Assembly (NCBI RefSeq): GCF_900167975.1
Contig: NZ_FUZU01000002.1
Coordinates: 379,501 to 443,500, forward strand
DNA: 64,000 bases
Source: Ohtaekwangia koreensis
GTDB taxonomy: Bacteria > Bacteroidota > Bacteroidia > Cytophagales > Cyclobacteriaceae
Direction: 5' to 3'
Part shown: positions 24,322 through 33,139 of the stretch, in pieces
Layout: every line of letters starts with the position of its first letter
How positions within the stretch are numbered: position 1 is the first letter of the stretch
Program-made: the position numbers and the translations under genes
Notes under the pieces: generated by a model
What the model saw: the letters and a program-made list of their open reading frames with translations, nothing else
What the model was told of the DNA's origin: nothing
Databases searched by the model: none

Positions 24322-25887
24322 TTAGTTAACTGTAGGTACAGTATAGTAAACACGAAGTACTATATTATTCTTATTAAAGACAACCCGGTTCAAGCTCTTC
24401 CCGATAACATGTCTTCCATACGGATAACTTGAGGATGCACCTTCATAAGGAACCAAAACTGCCTTGGTGAATTTTGTCTCTTCTGCTGTTTTAGAAAACA
24501 ATTGTTGAAAAAATAACGAGGCTGACCCTTTATATTTTTTATCTGTCTCAGAATAATTAAGTGTACAGAACCTGCCAACATCATTGATGATATTCAATGT
24601 ACTGTCAAATGGAACTGACCCACTATAAAAATTTGAAAAACTGCTTACGTCATAATTTATATACCCTCTATAGGAATTGATTTGAGCCACATCATTTGTA
24701 AAGGCTGTGCTGTTTCCACGGAAGGCAGGCTTCTTAAGCCGGTTATTATCTTTCAATAATTTTACGACAAGGTTTGGTGGTGGTTCATTACCTGCCGGGT
24801 CTTCTATACTATTGATTATAAATTCTGCAGAGTTTATAGCCACTCTATCCAGTGTTGCCGCAAACTCTTCAAACTTCGAGAAATCAATCTTTGTTACAAC
24901 ACCAGTACCAGCTTGTATATACCTAAGGTCACCATTCGGTTCTGTGTCTTGATACGTTGTAGTGAGCGTAGCCAATTCAGAAGAAGAACGATCCGCTGTA
25001 ATCTGATTGAAGCTCAGCAAATTGTTCAGACTAAATTCAATAGTCAATGTATCCTTCGTTGTATGAAAGTGCATGACAAGCTTCGTGAAATCATCGCCAG
25101 GTCTGATGCCTATAATTTTATCAGACTCGCCCGGTGTTAATACCAATCCCTTGAATCGCTCCGTAAAATACGTGTAGTTGGTAAAGTCAGTTTTACTCGC
25201 TGTTGTTGCAAGATTGAACAGTCTTTGACCAAATGCATCACTCAATGGTATCGTAGTATATACTGTATCAGGTGTAGCATCCGTTGCTCCCAGTTTATAC
25301 TTGTCCTTATCGACATTAAATCCTTTTGTACCTAAAGCGGTTGGATCGAACGTAGCAACATCCTTACTAAGATAAGTTTTTTGAAAGTTATAGGTTGTTG
25401 TATGTGGCTTCTGTTGTCCGCCAGTATTCGTGGTAGTCGTTGTGCTGAATGAACTCTTCAACGCCTCGGTGAGTTCATGAACATTGATCTCCTGGTGTGT
25501 GTTACCATTCGCACCATATGCGTAGTAGTCATGACGCAACTGTAATGATATAGAATCGAAGACAGGCGTATGATTCGTTACGGAAGTGTCCAATCCACTT
25601 TTAGGAAGAAACTGCGTGAATGCAATCGCTGTTGCATCCCCGAATCGCGCATCGTCAGTTTTACCAACCAGGAGTCGGTTCAAATCATTCGATGCATTAA
25701 AGTTAGACGTACGTATAGAGTCAAGCTGTATAACGCTTGTCTCTACTGGTATATCTATAAATGAAAGATCAAATTTGGATGTTGGATTTTCGTAACCGAG
25801 GAGGCTTGTTCCATCTTCGCACGACAAAAAAAATAGAGCAATTGCCAACATAGCCAATTGCCCTACGCGCTTAACCCGCAAGTTCAT
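24322..25887 (-). CDS. DUF4270 family lipoprotein
   Basis: A 521-residue outer-membrane-type lipoprotein. The lipobox is FFLSC (Cys23). The DUF4270 pattern is clear: early SIQLRHDYY-type beta segments, ITADRSSSELATL, and a C terminus with GKSLNRVVF and NNIVLRVYYT. The family is specific to Bacteroidota and has no established role. The start overlaps the stop of the glycogen-synthase-like gene upstream by 17 bp, and glmS follows 12 bp downstream. All three are therefore one operon. An envelope or glycan-related function is a guess from this context. Confidence 0.9.
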   Translation of the reverse strand: MNLRVKRVGQLAMLAIALFFLSCEDGTSLLGYENPTSKFDLSFIDIPVETSVIQLDSIRTSNFNASNDLNRLLVGKTDDARFGDATAIAFTQFLPKSGLDTSVTNHTPVFDSISLQLRHDYYAYGANGNTHQEINVHELTEALKSSFSTTTTTNTGGQQKPHTTTYNFQKTYLSKDVATFDPTALGTKGFNVDKDKYKLGATDATPDTVYTTIPLSDAFGQRLFNLATTASKTDFTNYTYFTERFKGLVLTPGESDKIIGIRPGDDFTKLVMHFHTTKDTLTIEFSLNNLLSFNQITADRSSSELATLTTTYQDTEPNGDLRYIQAGTGVVTKIDFSKFEEFAATLDRVAINSAEFIINSIEDPAGNEPPPNLVVKLLKDNNRLKKPAFRGNSTAFTNDVAQINSYRGYINYDVSSFSNFYSGSVPFDSTLNIINDVGRFCTLNYSETDKKYKGSASLFFQQLFSKTAEETKFTKAVLVPYEGASSSYPYGRHVIGKSLNRVVFNKNNIVLRVYYTVPTVN

Positions 25888-26671
25888 TATAGAAATTATA
25901 ATACGATTCAGTATAGTTTTCGTCTTCTATTGTTTCAACTTTCTTTTCCTTGATCTTTTTGAAGAGACCTTCAAGCTTTGTGGTTTCACCAGCAGCAATT
26001 ACTGCATCTGAGAATTCAACACCAAGTTTAATAAAGCCTTCAAAGTCTGCTGTCTTCAAATTGCCCAGCATGTTATCTTCAATGTCCATCATCTTCACTT
26101 TATCAAGTATATCTCCCTTGAACTTGTGTGAGAATGGATTGTTGTAGATCGAGAAAACTGTTTTTGTGTTTTTGAACAACGGATCATTTTTATAGGTTGT
26201 CTTCAGATACAACGGAATGAAGCTTGTGATCCAGTCATTGCAATGCACGATATCAGGACCCCATCCTAATTTACGAACAGTTTCAATTACACCTTTGCAG
26301 AAGAATATAGCACGCTCATCATTGTCTTCATAAAAATTATTTTCTTTATCGTGGAAGACAGATTTTCTGTGGAAGTAATCTTCGTTATCGATAAAATATA
26401 CCTGAAGCTTAGCATTTGGAATGGATGCAACTTTAATGATCAAGGGTTTTTCTTCATCGCCAACAGCGATGTTAATTCCAGAAAGCCTCACCACCTCATG
26501 TAACCTGTTCTTGCGCTCGTTGATAATTCCGAAGCGCGGCACCAGAATCCTAATCTCCATTCCCTTCTCCTGCATGGCTTGCGGAAGTTTGCGAACAAAG
26601 TCCGCTACATCCGAAGTTTGCAGAAAGGGGTTTATCTCGCTGGCTACATAAAGAATACGGAGTTTTGACAT
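25871..26671 (-). CDS. short glycogen/starch synthase-like protein (GT5 N-terminal domain only)
   Basis: A 266-residue protein matching only the N-terminal (acceptor-side) domain of GT5 glycogen synthases: ILYVASEINPF, then PFLQTSDVADFVRKLPQAM, RILVPRFG, DIVHCNDWITSFIPLYLKT and FSIYNNPF. The usual KTGGLADV reads QTSDVADF, so the ADP-glucose-contacting Lys and Gly are lost. The whole C-terminal GT1-like domain is also absent. The start is ATG 26669-26671 with a -7 element upstream. Similar short proteins occur near panC in other Bacteroidota, so this is a conserved variant and not a recent truncation. Catalysis is doubtful. Confidence 0.82.
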   Translation of the reverse strand: MSKLRILYVASEINPFLQTSDVADFVRKLPQAMQEKGMEIRILVPRFGIINERKNRLHEVVRLSGINIAVGDEEKPLIIKVASIPNAKLQVYFIDNEDYFHRKSVFHDKENNFYEDNDERAIFFCKGVIETVRKLGWGPDIVHCNDWITSFIPLYLKTTYKNDPLFKNTKTVFSIYNNPFSHKFKGDILDKVKMMDIEDNMLGNLKTADFEGFIKLGVEFSDAVIAAGETTKLEGLFKKIKEKKVETIEDENYTESYYNFYNELAG

Positions 26672-26708
26672 ATTGATTGATTTTAAAGTAGAACGGAAAA
26701 TTGAGCCA

Positions 26709-26716
26709 CAAAAGTA
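26709..26716 (-). promoter_or_regulatory. -7 element for the glycogen-synthase-like/DUF4270/glmS operon
   Basis: On the minus strand this reads TACTTTTG, matching TAnnTTTG, 37 bp before the ATG of the short glycogen-synthase-like gene. It is divergent from the panC element at 26760. No clear -33 TTG is seen. Confidence 0.5.
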
Positions 26717-26759
26717 CAAATAAATACCCCCATGATCAACCTATTTTCAATTTTCCCTA

Positions 26760-26767
26760 TATCTTTG
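26760..26767 (+). promoter_or_regulatory. -7 promoter element of panC
   Basis: TATCTTTG matches TAnnTTTG and ends 25 bp before the panC ATG at 26793. The -33 element is not evident. Confidence 0.5.
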
Positions 26768-26792
26768 CCCCCTTTTGCCAGAATGGCCTAAA

Positions 26793-27638
26793 ATGGAGAT
26801 TTTCAATCAAATAGCCCCATTAAAAGCCTTTATACACGCCCAGAAGCAACGTGGCAAGTCTATTGGACTTGTACCAACGATGGGGGCTCTTCATGCCGGG
26901 CACCTTTCGCTTATTGAAGCCTCTAAAAAAGAGAATTCAATAACCGTCTGTTCTATTTTTGTGAATCCTACTCAGTTCAACAACCCTGCTGACCTGCTGA
27001 AGTATCCACGCACCTTTGATAAAGACACTTTATTATTGGAAAAAGTTGAATGCGATGCGGTTTTTTATCCGGACAATGCTGAAATGTACCCAGAAACATC
27101 CCTGATCAAGTTTGACTTCAGCCATCTTGACAAAGTGATGGAAGGTAAATTTCGTCCCGGACATTTTAGTGGTGTAGCACTTGTAGTATCGAAGCTGTTT
27201 CATATTGTGGAGCCCGATCATGCGTACTTCGGTCAGAAAGACTGGCAGCAATTTGCTGTGATCAGACAGCTTTCAGAAGAACTTAAATTTAATTTGAAGC
27301 TTCACAGCGAACCAACATCACGCGAGCAGGATGGATTGGCTATGTCATCGCGTAACCTTCGGTTAAACGAGCAGCAGCGCGAACAAGCCATTGTTTTCTT
27401 TCGCGCGTTAAGTGCTGCCAAAACGATTCTTTTATCAGGTAAAAGTATATCTGAAGCAAAGAATCTTGTAAAGGAAATCATTGAACAACAGCCCGGAACA
27501 ATACTCGAGTACTTCGAAGTTGCTGACAGCAAAAACTTAAATCTTTTAGAAAACGTTAAGGACTCGAATCGGCCAATTATGTGCATTGCCGGGTTTATAG
27601 GAGAGATCCGATTGATTGATAATATGTTTTTGGATTAA
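26793..27638 (+). CDS. panC: pantothenate synthetase
   Basis: A 281-residue ATP-dependent ligase joining pantoate and beta-alanine to pantothenate. The nucleotide-binding HIGH-type motif is MGALHAGH (30-37). FVNPTQFN, KYPRT, FRPGHFSGVALVVSKLF, FGQKDWQQ and SSRN are the family blocks. I chose ATG 26793 (MEIFNQIAPL), as the frame extends upstream only to a TTG at 26775. panD, which supplies beta-alanine, follows 64 bp later, and together they form the pantothenate end of CoA synthesis. Confidence 0.97.
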   Translation: MEIFNQIAPLKAFIHAQKQRGKSIGLVPTMGALHAGHLSLIEASKKENSITVCSIFVNPTQFNNPADLLKYPRTFDKDTLLLEKVECDAVFYPDNAEMYPETSLIKFDFSHLDKVMEGKFRPGHFSGVALVVSKLFHIVEPDHAYFGQKDWQQFAVIRQLSEELKFNLKLHSEPTSREQDGLAMSSRNLRLNEQQREQAIVFFRALSAAKTILLSGKSISEAKNLVKEIIEQQPGTILEYFEVADSKNLNLLENVKDSNRPIMCIAGFIGEIRLIDNMFLD

Positions 27639-27702
27639 TCTCCTGAGATCAGCACAACACATTTTTTTGACCTTGTTAATTGAACTATAAATTTTCAATC
27701 CC

Positions 27703-28050
27703 TTGAGAATAGAAGTTTTAAAATCGAAAATTCATCGCGCAAAAATTACACAGGCAGAACTGCATTATGTAGGAAGCATTGCTATTGATGAAGATTTGAT
27801 GGACGCCTCTAACCTGATAGAAGGCGAGAAGGTAACAGTTGTAAACATCAATAACGGCGAACGTCTGGAGACGTATGTGATTAAAGGTGCGCGGGGTACT
27901 GGTATGGTTTGCCTCAATGGACCTGCAGCACGAAAGGCGCAAGTAGGCGATATTGTAATTATTATATCGTATGCATCCATGAAGTTTGAAAAAGCAAAAA
28001 AATTCAAGCCTACGATCATTTTCCCTACTCCGGATAATAAACTACCTTAA
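27703..28050 (+). CDS. panD: aspartate 1-decarboxylase
   Basis: A 115-residue pyruvoyl enzyme converting aspartate to beta-alanine. It is made as a proenzyme that self-cleaves between G24 and S25 (HYVGSIAID), and Lys9, Tyr22 and Arg54-region residues fit the family. The start codon is TTG at 27703, since [20 protein letters not shown] aligns with the invariant N terminus and no in-frame ATG is near. Weak initiation could hold PanD low relative to PanC. It lies between panC and a flippase-like gene on one transcript. Confidence 0.96.
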   Translation: MRIEVLKSKIHRAKITQAELHYVGSIAIDEDLMDASNLIEGEKVTVVNINNGERLETYVIKGARGTGMVCLNGPAARKAQVGDIVIIISYASMKFEKAKKFKPTIIFPTPDNKLP

Positions 28051-28087
28051 GGCGTTTTATTTTGTTCTAACCTCAATTTAATCGCCC

Positions 28088-29098
28088 GTGTCTTCACGCC
28101 TTAAGGCTCTTGTCCAGTATACTGTAATCTTTGCAATTACCTTTTTGCTAATCTGGTTTTCGCTTCGTGGATTACAAGGCGAAAACAAATTAGATTATTT
28201 AAAGCATACCTGGAACTCAGCACACAAAGGATGGCTACTGGCGATGGCGGGAATTTCTATACTCAGTCATTTGCTTCGTGCTGAACGTTGGCGAATGTTA
28301 ATGGCACCGGCTGGTCATCACCCCAAACTCTCGCATAGTTTTTTTTCTCTAATGGTTGGCTACCTGGTGAACCTGGTGATACCAAGAGGTGGTGAGCTAT
28401 CACGATGCTATAATCTTTATAAGCTGGATAAAACACCCGTTGATATGTCATTTGGCACTGTGGTTGTCGAGCGCATCATTGATATGCTTTGCCTGTTGGT
28501 TCTCATCGGTATATCTTTCGCTGTTGAATCTGAAAAGCTTTTCAGCTTTATAAATACTTTACCAATCGGGACTTCCAGTGCAAATTCTTCCCGTATAAAT
28601 TTACTTCTATATATAGGTATAGGATGTATAGTGCTTGCCCTTGTTTTATTCCTGTATCTTCGTCAAAATCAAAAGGTAAGAGGTTTTATATCCAAGACCT
28701 GGAAAGGCTTCAAACAAGGCTTATCGTCTGTGTTCCAGTTAAAGAACAAAAGTCTTTTTCTTACCTACTCCGTTTTAATCTGGGTATTATATTTCCTCAC
28801 GAGCTATACCGTACTCAAGGCATTTCCATCCACCAGTGAATTAGGATTTGGTGCCGTGTTGAGTTTATTCGCTATAGGGTCGATAGCCATGGCAGCCCCG
28901 CTACCCGGTGGCACAGGATCGTACCACGTGCTGGTCCCACAAGGACTGGTATTCCTGTATAGCATTCCACAAACAGAAGCTGTTGCGTTTACATTTATAT
29001 TTCATGGATGGCAAACCGCTATCATGATTCTATGCGGGGCAATATCATTACTGATCACCTCCTATATAGTTCGGAAGAAGGATACCTCTTCAACCTAG
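28088..29098 (+). CDS. lysylphosphatidylglycerol synthase TM-region/UPF0104 membrane protein
   Basis: A 336-residue integral membrane protein with about eight helices, of the family that forms the flippase half of MprF and exists alone in many bacteria. Family blocks are LSHLLRAERWRML, LVNLVIPRGGELSRCY, FGTVVVERIIDM and AAPLPGGTGSYH. The start is GTG 28088. No lysyltransferase domain is attached, so a lipid-translocating or other envelope role is inferred. It is 37 bp after panD, a gene order I recall from other Bacteroidota. The stop is 3 bp from the convergent gene. Confidence 0.88.
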   Translation: MSSRLKALVQYTVIFAITFLLIWFSLRGLQGENKLDYLKHTWNSAHKGWLLAMAGISILSHLLRAERWRMLMAPAGHHPKLSHSFFSLMVGYLVNLVIPRGGELSRCYNLYKLDKTPVDMSFGTVVVERIIDMLCLLVLIGISFAVESEKLFSFINTLPIGTSSANSSRINLLLYIGIGCIVLALVLFLYLRQNQKVRGFISKTWKGFKQGLSSVFQLKNKSLFLTYSVLIWVLYFLTSYTVLKAFPSTSELGFGAVLSLFAIGSIAMAAPLPGGTGSYHVLVPQGLVFLYSIPQTEAVAFTFIFHGWQTAIMILCGAISLLITSYIVRKKDTSST

Positions 29099-29101
29099 TA
29101 G

Positions 29102-30220
29102 CTACTTATGAACTGCTACAGCTATTTTTGAATCGGCTGTGCCATAGTATAAAAACCATTTCTCTTTAAACTTCACCATTCCTTCGAGGAAGCAAACCTG
29201 ATTTACCTGGCCGTTTATTTCATAGTCTCTATCCGGTCGTATAAAATTCTTTTCTAACCTGGCGATTAATTTAGCAGGATCATTCTTATCGAAAAGTGCC
29301 TGCCCTCCACAGTATGCTCCTTTCGCCAGCGTTGTATCACCACCTTCATCCAGGTTCATTCCGTTGTATAGCAAGAGAATTCCTTCATCTCTTATCAAAG
29401 CATAAGGACCACTCTCAACTAAACGGCTATCAAAATATCCCTTCCGGGGATGAAGAACTTTCTTCAACGAGTCATTCTCTACTATAGGTGTCCAACGTAT
29501 AAGATCATCCGATGTAGCCATGAATAAATCTGTATCGCCAAAATACATCCAGTATTTACCATTTATCTTTTCAGCCACTACGCGCGACCCATTCTGTCGT
29601 GCTACAATTGCTCCGGATTTACTCCAAGCATTTTTATATTTACCCCGCAAGACACATCCTTGCTTTTGCCAGTGAATGAGATCCTTTGATGTCGCCAGCA
29701 TAAGCCGCGCAACGCTACCGTCATACGAAGTGTAGGTGAGTATATAGGTACTGTCTTCCGACTCTACGATGCGCGGATCTTCTATTCCTCCTTCCCATTC
29801 ATATACTTTCAAGCTATCATTATCAGGATATAATACAGGTTCTTTCATTTTTGTGAAGTGTATTCCATCTTCACTTATAGCCAACCCAATCCGTGAAGTC
29901 CCCGCATATTTTCCAATTACATCTTCCGCGCGGTATAACAGATATACTTTGCCTTCGCGTATAACGGCAGCAGGGTTAAAAACATCTTTCTCTTCCCACT
30001 TTACTTCTTTTTGTAAAATAGGACAGCGAAATGTATTTGTGCCGGGCAGTAGAATAGGATTTACACTATCGATTTTTTCAAACGGGATTAATGCCCATGA
30101 TGAGTCGGGTTGTATAGGAGCTGTTGTTGTTTCCGTTTTTGGATGTCCGCAACGAATAATTAAAAGAGAAATAAAAATCAATACCAAAAGAACACCCTGA
30201 AAATTCTTTTTTCGTTTCAT
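29102..30220 (-). CDS. GH130-like glycosidase/phosphorylase lipoprotein
   Basis: A 372-residue five-bladed beta-propeller protein with a lipobox (LIIRC, Cys24). Repeated elements FNPAAVIREGKVYLLYRAED, GLAISEDGIHF, EWEGGIEDPRIV, TYTSYDG and WMYFGDTDLFMATS fit glycoside hydrolase family 130 (mannosyl phosphorylases and mannosidases). The conserved Asp in EDPRI is the usual proton donor position. The lipoprotein form suggests action on oligosaccharides in the periplasm or at the surface. There is no adjacent SusC/SusD pair. Exact activity cannot be told; GH43/GH32-type folds are the alternative. Confidence 0.78.
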   Translation of the reverse strand: MKRKKNFQGVLLVLIFISLLIIRCGHPKTETTTAPIQPDSSWALIPFEKIDSVNPILLPGTNTFRCPILQKEVKWEEKDVFNPAAVIREGKVYLLYRAEDVIGKYAGTSRIGLAISEDGIHFTKMKEPVLYPDNDSLKVYEWEGGIEDPRIVESEDSTYILTYTSYDGSVARLMLATSKDLIHWQKQGCVLRGKYKNAWSKSGAIVARQNGSRVVAEKINGKYWMYFGDTDLFMATSDDLIRWTPIVENDSLKKVLHPRKGYFDSRLVESGPYALIRDEGILLLYNGMNLDEGGDTTLAKGAYCGGQALFDKNDPAKLIARLEKNFIRPDRDYEINGQVNQVCFLEGMVKFKEKWFLYYGTADSKIAVAVHK

Positions 30221-30309
30221 GTAGATATATTTTTATATTTCAGCAGATGCAGACGAGGATGTACATAGAAGTGACATCCTTATTATTTATAAACGTTTAA
30301 GTTAGTATT

Positions 30310-31062
30310 ATGAAAACAAAAAAGAAACGTGTTGAAGAAGAGTTGATCAAAGAGGCACTGGAAGAAGAGCATCGCATTCGAAAAGCATTTAAGGATAAAG
30401 ATTGGGCTGAGATAAAAGGAGCTAACAGCTGGATGATCTTTAAGGTAATGTCAGAGTTTGTAGAGGGACTTGAGAAGCTTGCAAAAATAGGACCGTGCGT
30501 TACGATTTTTGGATCTGCTCGTGTGAAGCCCAGCAACCCATACTATAAAATGGCTGATGAAATAGCGTTTCAACTCGTACAACAAGGATACGGTGTAATC
30601 ACGGGTGGCGGACCTGGTATAATGGAAGCCGGTAATCGTGGTGCGAATCGCGCGAAAGGTAAATCTGTTGGTCTGAATATTTACCTGCCTCATGAACAAA
30701 AAGGAAATATCTATATTGATCCGGATAAGTTGATCTCGTTCGATTACTTCTTTGTGCGCAAGGTGATGTTTGTAAAATACTCACAAGGGTTCATCGTTAT
30801 GCCAGGAGGCTTTGGCACAATGGATGAACTTACCGAAGCACTTACCTTGATTCAAACAAAAAAGATAGGACGTTTTCCCATTGTACTGGTAGGCAAAAAA
30901 TTCTGGGGAGGTTTAATTGACTGGTGGAAAAAAGTACTCGTTCACGATGGTATGATCCACGAAGAAGATTTAGATCTTTTTGATCTGGTCGATACTCCTG
31001 AAGATGCTGTAGCAGTTATAGATGAGTTCTATGCGAAGTATTTATTATCACCTAATTTCTGA
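30310..31062 (+). CDS. LOG family protein (TIGR00730-type nucleotide phosphoribohydrolase-like)
   Basis: A 250-residue Rossmann-like protein of the LOG/YgdH group. It has the glycine loop TGGGPGIMEAGNRGA (about 97-111) and the signature PGGFGTMDELTEAL. Family members cleave nucleoside 5'-monophosphates or cytokinin ribotides to the base; older lysine decarboxylase labels are wrong. The N-terminal 40 residues are a charged helical extension (KTKKKRVEEELIKEALEEEHRIRKAF) seen in the longer subgroup. It is divergent from the GH130-like gene with 89 bp between starts. Confidence 0.9.
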   Translation: MKTKKKRVEEELIKEALEEEHRIRKAFKDKDWAEIKGANSWMIFKVMSEFVEGLEKLAKIGPCVTIFGSARVKPSNPYYKMADEIAFQLVQQGYGVITGGGPGIMEAGNRGANRAKGKSVGLNIYLPHEQKGNIYIDPDKLISFDYFFVRKVMFVKYSQGFIVMPGGFGTMDELTEALTLIQTKKIGRFPIVLVGKKFWGGLIDWWKKVLVHDGMIHEEDLDLFDLVDTPEDAVAVIDEFYAKYLLSPNF

Positions 31063-31127
31063 TGATAAAGACGCATTAGGAACGATCATTGTTAATGAAG
31101 GTAATTATTCACACTGATGCATTCTGA

Positions 31128-32132
31128 ATGGAGACAAATTCCTCACAGCCGACAAGACGAAGAAGAAATTTTTTTCCTGGAGGAAATATAACAACTGCAG
31201 ATTTCATCTCTGTCTGCACGCTTGTTATTCTATTTGGCTATATAATATATAGTCAGACAAGACAAAATTTTTCAAAAGAAACCATCTCTGATGAAGGTGT
31301 CATACCAACCGAGTATGAAGAGATAACAGCTTCTACCACGTCACCCCTAGCCGCCATTTCGTTTGATCTTCCGAAAGAAATAACTTTTGCTGGTGAATCC
31401 GTTCCATTAGCTATACCAGATGTTCGTGAACGACTGGACAAAGAATTACAGATCAATTGTTACCTCCATAGCAACACTATATTTCTGATCAAGCGCGCGA
31501 ACCGCTGGCTTCCGCAAATGCAGGCGATACTCCGGAAGTATAATATACCTGATGATTTCAAGTACCTGCCGTTGATTGAAAGTAATCTGCTCAATGTTAC
31601 TTCCTATCGGGATGCCGTGGGGTACTGGCAGATACTTGAGTCTTCCGGTAAAGAACTTGGTCTTGAAATCACCAATGAAGTAGATGAACGTTTCGATCCC
31701 TTAAAGGCAACAGAAGCAGCTTGTAAATATCTGAAGAAAGCTCATAACAAGTTTGGCGATTGGGCATTGGTGGCGGCATCTTACAACCGAGGGATGGGCG
31801 GTGTAGAGCGCGCGCTGGATGATCAACACGTTCAGTCGTACTATGATCTATACCTGAATGATGAAACATCACGTTATGTATTCCGAATACTGGCAATTAA
31901 AGAGATCATTGAACACCCGGCCAAGTATGGATTTAAAATTGAAGCCCGTCATCTATACCAGCAGGAGCCACTTCGATACGTTGAGGTTTCCGAAACTGTG
32001 AAAGATTTGATATCATTTTCACTTCAACAGGGAGCTAACTATAAATTACTAAAACGGCACAATCCCTGGTTGCGTGAAGACAGACTGACTGTAAAGAAGG
32101 GGAAGCGTTACAAAATCGCTCTTCCCTCATAA
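31128..32132 (+). CDS. lytic transglycosylase (MltD-like, SLT domain)
   Basis: A 334-residue peptidoglycan-cleaving enzyme. A transmembrane anchor lies at about 24-42 (ADFISVCTLVILFGYIIYS) after an Arg-rich start (TRRRRNF). The SLT domain covers about 130-250 with the catalytic Glu151 (LPLIESNL), GYWQILESSG, FDPLKATEAACKYL and AASYNRGMGG. The C terminus (YKLLKRHNPWLREDRLTVKKGKRYKIALP) resembles a LysM-type end. The usual GLWQFMP reads GYWQILE, a modest deviation. It is 65 bp after the LOG gene and may be cotranscribed. Confidence 0.88.
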   Translation: METNSSQPTRRRRNFFPGGNITTADFISVCTLVILFGYIIYSQTRQNFSKETISDEGVIPTEYEEITASTTSPLAAISFDLPKEITFAGESVPLAIPDVRERLDKELQINCYLHSNTIFLIKRANRWLPQMQAILRKYNIPDDFKYLPLIESNLLNVTSYRDAVGYWQILESSGKELGLEITNEVDERFDPLKATEAACKYLKKAHNKFGDWALVAASYNRGMGGVERALDDQHVQSYYDLYLNDETSRYVFRILAIKEIIEHPAKYGFKIEARHLYQQEPLRYVEVSETVKDLISFSLQQGANYKLLKRHNPWLREDRLTVKKGKRYKIALPS

Positions 32133-32249
32133 AGTATAGATCGGTTATCTATATCTATCATTTTGAAAATTCTATACAAGTTTTAAATTTTATAATCTTG
32201 AATTTTCAAGTTTGAGACTTTTCTGAATTAATATAATAAATCCCTCTCT

Positions 32250-33011
32250 ATGCGCCCTTATATACTTGCCGAAAACACCTGGAAGACTGTTGAAGAGACA
32301 AAGTATAGACTCGCTGTTCTTCCGTGGGGAGCGTGTGAAGCGCATAATTACCATCTACCGTATGGGACCGATATAATAGAAGCTGATAACATCGCTGCCG
32401 AAGCTGCGCGTATAGCCTGGGAAAATGGCTCGCGTGTAGTGGTGCTACCCGCCATACCGTTCGGTGTTAACACTGGGCAGTTTGACGTAAAGCTTGATAT
32501 GAACATGAACCCCAGTACGCAACTCGCTATACTTCGAGATATAGTAACAGTGCTTAACAGGCAAGGTATATTTAAGCTGATCATCTTAAATAGTCATGGT
32601 GGCAATGATTTCAAAACCATGATCCGTGAATTAGGTCTTCAGTTTCCAGACATGTTTTTATGCCAGTGTAATTGGTATCAGGCCCTGGACCAAAAAGAAT
32701 TTTTTGAAAATAAAGATGATCATGCAGGCGAAATGGAGACAAGTGTTATGATGCACCTAACACCCCAACTTGTGCGGCCCTTGCAAGAGGCCGGTGATGG
32801 TGCAGCCAAAAAATTTCGCATTACCGCTATACGCGAGGGTTGGGCCTGGGCAGAACGCAAATGGATGCAGGTTACAAAAGATACCGGTGTAGGTGATCCC
32901 AGAAAAGCATCTGCAGAAAAAGGAGCTCGCTATTTTAAAGCCGTCACCGAAAAAGTAGGGAAGTTCTTCCAGGAAGTAGCGGAAGCAGACAATAATGATC
33001 TATATAGTTAG
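32250..33011 (+). CDS. creatininase family protein
   Basis: A 253-residue metal-dependent amidohydrolase of the creatininase family. Metal-site blocks are LPWGACEAHNYHLPYGTDIIEA (H and D ligands), NSHGGND and HAGEMETSVMM. Related enzymes open cyclic amides or hydrolyse formamides such as FAPy intermediates in riboflavin/F420 synthesis and mycofactocin peptides. Nothing nearby selects among these. It stands alone: 117 bp from the upstream gene and convergent with the YwqK-like gene. Confidence 0.88.
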   Translation: MRPYILAENTWKTVEETKYRLAVLPWGACEAHNYHLPYGTDIIEADNIAAEAARIAWENGSRVVVLPAIPFGVNTGQFDVKLDMNMNPSTQLAILRDIVTVLNRQGIFKLIILNSHGGNDFKTMIRELGLQFPDMFLCQCNWYQALDQKEFFENKDDHAGEMETSVMMHLTPQLVRPLQEAGDGAAKKFRITAIREGWAWAERKWMQVTKDTGVGDPRKASAEKGARYFKAVTEKVGKFFQEVAEADNNDLYS

Positions 33012-33139
33012 CCGTAACTTTGTTAACGAGCATAAAAAAACTATTGCAAGAGTATATAAAAACAAAGAGTAGGAGTCACATAGTTGATTTACAGGAAATG
33101 CACTATATATAGAACCCACTAGCACGCGAAGCCTACAAG

